Positions 60,466 through 64,000 of a stretch of 64,000 bases of DNA are shown one piece after another. Both the position numbers and the translations under genes were made by a program. Under the pieces are notes generated by a model. That model was not told the DNA's origin. It did not search any database and worked only from the letters and a program-made list of their open reading frames with translations. Every line of letters starts with the position of its first letter. Within the stretch, counting starts at the first letter, position 1. The stretch comes from DASWNP01 sp036399175 (GTDB taxonomy: Bacteria; Acidobacteriota; Blastocatellia; Pyrinomonadales; Pyrinomonadaceae), in the NCBI GenBank assembly GCA_036399175.1, contig DASWNP010000061.1:1-64000 (forward strand). The letters are read 5' to 3'.

Positions 60466-61242
60466 ATGAGCATTCCTTTGGACATCAAAGCCTACCTGCG
60501 CCGCATCGACTATCGCGGCTCGCTTGAGCCAACCGCAGAGGTCTTGCGCGATTTGCAGGTCGCGCATCTGCTGGCCGTGCCGTTCGAGAATCTGAGCATC
60601 CACGCCGGAGAGCCGATTGTGCTCGAAGACGAAGCGCTGTTCGATAAAATCGTCGTACGCAGGCGCGGCGGCTTCTGCTACGAGGCCAACGGTCTCTTCG
60701 CCGCGTTGCTGCGCGCCCTGGGCTTCGACGTGCGGATGCTGGCCGCAGGCGTCGCGCGCCCTGACGGAAGCTTCGGGCCCGAGTTCGACCACATGGCGCT
60801 CGCGGTGACGCTCGCGGAGCGTTGGCTCGTGGATGTCGGCTTCGGCGATTCGTTTATCGAGCCGCTACGTCTCGACGAGCGTGGCGCGCAGTCGCAGCCT
60901 GACGGGCGCGCTTACCGGATAACTCCCGACGGCGACGAGCATCTGATTCTCCTTCGACGCGCTGCCGCCTCAGCCGAGTGGGAGCCGCAATATCGCTTCA
61001 CTCTCCGCCCGTACACCTACGCCGACTACGAAGAGATGTGCCGTTATCATCAGACTTCGCCGGAGTCGCATTTCACGAAGTCGCGCGTCTGCTCGCGCGC
61101 GACGCCTCGCGGACGCGTTACGCTGAGCGGCATGCGGCTCATCGAGACCGAAGCGGGCGGGCGTCGAGTCGAGCGACTGCTCGAAAGTGAGGAAGAATAC
61201 GAGGCGGCGCTCCGCGAACACTTCCGTATCGCCGCGCCATAA
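60466..61242 (+). CDS. Arylamine N-acetyltransferase
   Basis: 258 residues from ATG 60466. Catalytic triad Cys71 (RRGGFCYEANGLF), His109 (EFDHMAL) and Asp123 (WLVDVGFGD). The N-terminal PFENLSIHAGEPI is also typical. It transfers acetyl from acetyl-CoA to arylamines, hydrazines or related small molecules in the cytoplasm. A longer in-frame extension to 60346 overlaps the previous gene and has no ribosome-binding site. Confidence 0.92.
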   Translation: MSIPLDIKAYLRRIDYRGSLEPTAEVLRDLQVAHLLAVPFENLSIHAGEPIVLEDEALFDKIVVRRRGGFCYEANGLFAALLRALGFDVRMLAAGVARPDGSFGPEFDHMALAVTLAERWLVDVGFGDSFIEPLRLDERGAQSQPDGRAYRITPDGDEHLILLRRAAASAEWEPQYRFTLRPYTYADYEEMCRYHQTSPESHFTKSRVCSRATPRGRVTLSGMRLIETEAGGRRVERLLESEEEYEAALREHFRIAAP

Positions 61243-61264
61243 TGTTTGATGAAAATCTTTCTCT

Positions 61265-62410
61265 TTAGACTTTGATGAAAATCTTCCGGCGGTAAAGAAG
61301 CGTCATCACGCCGAGCCAGAAAAGCACCGTGCAGAGGGCGAACATGAGCGAGGCGTTGACGGGCGTCGCCCAGGAGGCGAAGAGGTTTTCGTAGATGAGC
61401 GTCTGGAGGCTCGCGGGTCTGCCGTCGGCGCGCGTGAGTTTGACGAGCGAGATGATGCGCGCGAAGAGGCCGGAGAGAAAATAGAGGGCGAGGGCGTTCG
61501 TGCCGAAGATGAGGAAGGGCTTAGCCCAGCGTCGTCGGCCTTTAAGGTCGATGAGCCAGTAGCAGAGGGCGAGCAGTTGGAGCGCCATGCCTGCGGTGAA
61601 GACGGCGTATGAGCTTGTCCAGAGCGACTTGTTGATGGGAAAGAAAAAGTTCCACATCCAGCCCAGCACGACGCCGCACGCGCCCGCGACGAACATCGCC
61701 GAAACCTTTTCGAGCCCCGAACGCTTCGAGCGCAGCAGCTCTCCCGTGAGCACTCCGCAGAGAGTCGTCGCCAGCGCAGGCAGCGTGCTCAGGATGCCTT
61801 CCGGGTCATAGACCTTCGCCTGCTTCCACAGATGTCCGCCGAGCAGCAGGCGGTCGAGGTAGGCGGCCAGATTTCCCTCCTTGCTCAAATCGCCCGCGCC
61901 GAAACCGGGGACGGGCACGAGCATCATCAAAGCCCAGTAGAGCAGAAGCAGCGCCGCCGTGATGAGCGCCCGCGTGCGCCAGTTTGTTTTGAGGAAGATG
62001 ACGGAGGCGAAGAGGTAGCAGACGGCGATGCGTTGAAGCACGCCGGGGATGCGAATCGTCGAGAGGTCGAAGTAGGGGAAGCCCGCGAGGAAGAGTCCGA
62101 GCGCGAAGATGATGGCGGCGCGCCGCAGAATTTTGAGATAGAGGTCGCGCCGATTTCCGCCCTCGGAGGCGCGACGCCCAAGGGCGAGCGTGATGGAGAC
62201 GCCGACGATGAAGAGGAAGAAGGGAAAGACGAAATCTGTCGGCGTCCAGCCGTGCCACACGGCATGTTCCAGAGGGTCGTAGATGGCGCTCCACGTCCCC
62301 GGATTGTTGACCAGAACCATCCCCGCGATGGTCAGCCCGCGAAAGACATCGAGCGAGGCCATGCGTCCGGTCTCCGCCGTGCCTCTGTGCTCTCCGACGA
62401 GCGCGTCCAT
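61265..62410 (-). CDS. NagX/HGSNAT-like membrane acetyltransferase
   Basis: 381 residues with about ten transmembrane helices. The N-terminus SLDVFRGLTIAGMVLVNNPG with TPTDFVFPFFLFIVGVSI is the signature of COG4299/DUF5009, related to human heparan-alpha-glucosaminide N-acetyltransferase and called NagX in amino-sugar gene clusters. It probably acetylates amino sugars across the inner membrane. Divergent from a GH20 beta-hexosaminidase, supporting a role in GlcNAc or chitin/peptidoglycan fragment use. Confidence 0.85.
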   Translation of the reverse strand: MDALVGEHRGTAETGRMASLDVFRGLTIAGMVLVNNPGTWSAIYDPLEHAVWHGWTPTDFVFPFFLFIVGVSITLALGRRASEGGNRRDLYLKILRRAAIIFALGLFLAGFPYFDLSTIRIPGVLQRIAVCYLFASVIFLKTNWRTRALITAALLLLYWALMMLVPVPGFGAGDLSKEGNLAAYLDRLLLGGHLWKQAKVYDPEGILSTLPALATTLCGVLTGELLRSKRSGLEKVSAMFVAGACGVVLGWMWNFFFPINKSLWTSSYAVFTAGMALQLLALCYWLIDLKGRRRWAKPFLIFGTNALALYFLSGLFARIISLVKLTRADGRPASLQTLIYENLFASWATPVNASLMFALCTVLFWLGVMTLLYRRKIFIKV

Positions 62411-62721
62411 GCTTCAACCTCCAACGATTTTATCAGGGGCGAAAGGCTTGAAAGGTTAACACGAGCGATTGACGCCCCGGCGTCGCAAAGGAAACTTTTT
62501 ATCCCGCCGCTTTCATGCGCAGACAAGTATTTAACCGTTACTAACTGACTCGTCGAGCCCGTCTCGGCTAAAATAGTCCGACTGGACGAAGCTGCCCTGA
62601 TTTAGACGTTGTTCTAAAGTTCGTCCTCAGCCTTTCCACTCTAAAGACAATTTCGAGAGCTTCCCGCAGGCGAATTGAGTGTGCCTGTTTTCCAAACGAC
62701 CGCCAGACGACCGAGGAGCAC
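62411..62721. other. Divergent promoter region, NagX-like and GH20 genes
   Basis: 311 bp. A TAAAAT box at 62569-62574 could be a plus-strand -10 for GH20, giving a leader of about 140 nt. No clear operator palindrome and no heptad repeat. Confidence 0.45.
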
Positions 62722-64000
62722 ATGAGAGCGAAAAGATACCTTTCGGCCATTCTGTTTCTGTCCTGCGTTTTGAACGCCTCGGCGCAGACGAGCGACGCAG
62801 CCGCGCAGCAGACGGCGCACGCGCGTCACAACCTGATGCCCGTGCCCGCCTCCGTGCGCTTCGGCGAGGGCAGGCTTGCCCTGAGCAAGTCGTTCACGGT
62901 CGCCACGAAGGGACACACGGACGCGCGCTTGCAGGCGGCCATCCACCGCACGCTCCGCCGACTCGAAGGGCGCACGCTCTTCGAGCTGCCGCGCGCTCCG
63001 GCGAGCGACGCGGCGATGGCGAGCCTCGTCATACAGTGTCAGACGCCGGGCAAGGCCGTCCCGTCGGTTGACGAAGACGAGTCTTACTCGCTCGAAGTCT
63101 CTGAGAGACAGGCAGTGCTGAATGCGGCGACGGTCGTGGGCGCGATGCGCGGTCTGGAGACTTTCCTGCAACTCGTCGAGGGCGACCGCGCGGGCTATTT
63201 CGTCCCCGCCGTCTCGATTCAAGACCGCCCGCGCTTTCCCTGGCGCGGCCTGCTCATCGACGTGGCGCGTCATTACCAGCCGATGGAAGTCTTGAAGCGC
63301 AACCTCGACGCGATGGCCGCCGTCAAGCTCAACGTCCTGCACTGGCATCTGACCGAAGATCAGGGCTTCCGCATCGAGAGCAAAAAGTTTCCGAAGCTTC
63401 ACCGGATGGGCTCTGACGGTCTCTTCTACACGCAGGACGAGGCGCGCGAAATCATCGCCTACGCGCGCGAGCGCGGCATCCGCGTCGTGCCGGAGTTCGA
63501 CATGCCCGGCCACGCGACGAGCTGGCTCGTCGGTCATCCCGAGCTTGGCAGCGCGCCCGGCCCTTACACCATCGAGCGGGGCGCGGGCATCTTCGAGCCC
63601 GCCCTCGACCCGACGCGCGAGGAGACCTACAAATTTCTCGAAGCCTTCCTCGGCGAGATGGCCGCCCTCTTCCCCGACGCCTACCTGCACATCGGCGGCG
63701 ACGAGAACGAAGGCAAGCAGTGGGACAGGAATCCGCAGATTCAAGCTTTTATGAAAGAGCGCGGCATCAAAGACAACCATGCGCTTCAGACCTATTTCAA
63801 CCAGCGCCTCCTGCAAATTCTCAAGCGGCACAACAAGCGCATGATGGGTTGGGATGAAATCTTCCAGCCTGATTTGCCGAAGGATGTCGTCATCCATTCC
63901 TGGCGCGGCGCGTCGGCTCTCGCGGAAGCTGCGCGCAAGGGCTACGACGGCATTCTCTCAAACGGCTACTACATCGACCTCATCTTCCCGACCTCGCAGC
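62722..64000 (+). CDS. GH20 beta-N-acetylhexosaminidase (partial, runs off the window)
   Basis: 426 codons visible from ATG 62722. A signal peptide (MRAKRYLSAILFLSCVLNASA) precedes an N-terminal GH20b-like domain (MPVPASVRFGEGRLALSKSF) and a TIM barrel (RFPWRGLLIDVARHYQPMEV, LNVLHWHLTEDQGFRIES, VPEFDMPGHATSWL). The catalytic pair D327-E328 lies in HIGGDEN. It removes terminal GlcNAc/GalNAc by substrate-assisted catalysis in the periplasm or outside. The 3' end is beyond the window; no stop occurs to base 64000. Confidence 0.94.
   Translation, partial: MRAKRYLSAILFLSCVLNASAQTSDAAAQQTAHARHNLMPVPASVRFGEGRLALSKSFTVATKGHTDARLQAAIHRTLRRLEGRTLFELPRAPASDAAMASLVIQCQTPGKAVPSVDEDESYSLEVSERQAVLNAATVVGAMRGLETFLQLVEGDRAGYFVPAVSIQDRPRFPWRGLLIDVARHYQPMEVLKRNLDAMAAVKLNVLHWHLTEDQGFRIESKKFPKLHRMGSDGLFYTQDEAREIIAYARERGIRVVPEFDMPGHATSWLVGHPELGSAPGPYTIERGAGIFEPALDPTREETYKFLEAFLGEMAALFPDAYLHIGGDENEGKQWDRNPQIQAFMKERGIKDNHALQTYFNQRLLQILKRHNKRMMGWDEIFQPDLPKDVVIHSWRGASALAEAARKGYDGILSNGYYIDLIFPTSQ

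Noticed and set aside
62641..63897. 418-codon open frame on the minus strand near the window end
   Set aside because: It lies opposite the GH20 gene, whose HIGGDEN and other motifs are unmistakable on the plus strand; the minus frame has no recognisable features.

Overview
The window looks like a chromosomal segment of a GC-rich, diderm, mostly heterotrophic bacterium, most likely an Acidobacteriota of the Blastocatellia type. That placement is inference. It rests on three paralogous secreted proteins with the VWFA architecture expanded in Acidobacteria, a CarboxypepD_reg/TonB-dependent receptor, secretin and pseudopilin genes, two-gene fusions typical of the phylum, and gene-by-gene similarity remembered from that group. 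No rRNA is present; one tRNA-Ala(CGC) is.

Layout. 1-4172 (+) is a translation block: rplM end, rpsI, rpsB, tsf, pyrH, frr, closed by a perfect 23-bp terminator stem. 4326-8723 (-) holds a TonB-dependent receptor and a secreted DUF5666-like repeat protein. 9462-16619 (-) is a periplasmic redox cluster: a SurA-SurA-DsbA fusion, a cytochrome c/periplasmic-binding-protein fusion, two SCO proteins and a YVTN propeller. 17082-19464 (-) is a bactofilin-like membrane protein with an ECF sigma/anti-sigma pair. 19625-28144 (-) is a compact type II secretion/type IV pilus-like set (F, E, secretin with cohesin, two pseudopilins, PilM-like). 28597-31436 (+) encodes two VWFA proteins. 31595-35937 holds CorA with a small coupled partner, a fatty-acid desaturase and a two-component system.

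36057-43597 (-) is a bacterial microcompartment (BMC) locus with two hexamer shell proteins, one pentamer, a CoA-acylating-type aldehyde dehydrogenase with a long C-terminal extension, a UPF0210 (PFL-fold) protein paired with an ACT protein, and several unknowns. An AT-rich HEPN pair interrupts it. No classical BMC signature enzyme is in the window. 43899-49068 (+) has a RodZ-like protein, an IMP dehydrogenase carrying a full-size intein exactly at its catalytic cysteine, and an M15-like peptidase. 49175-56022 is lipid and protein housekeeping (MGDG-synthase-type glycosyltransferase, DUF2238, diacylglycerol kinase, amphi-Trp, M61 peptidase, AlaX). 56123-58684 has a third VWFA gene, the tRNA and an HNH gene that seems to have integrated at the tRNA 3' end. 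58805-59537 looks like a stray integron cassette: a MOSC gene between two attC-like sites. 59688-64000 has an unknown gene, an arylamine N-acetyltransferase, a NagX-like acetyltransferase and the start of a GH20 beta-hexosaminidase.

The most unusual feature is spread over the whole window. More than twenty intergenic imperfect palindromes have arms built from seven-base repeats. The repeat word differs between elements but the heptad period and hairpin architecture are kept, much like cyanobacterial STRR sequences. Some run into coding sequence; in both pseudopilin genes the palindrome encodes the N-terminal leader. They sit between most genes of the BMC and secretion operons and could shape the relative expression of genes within these operons.
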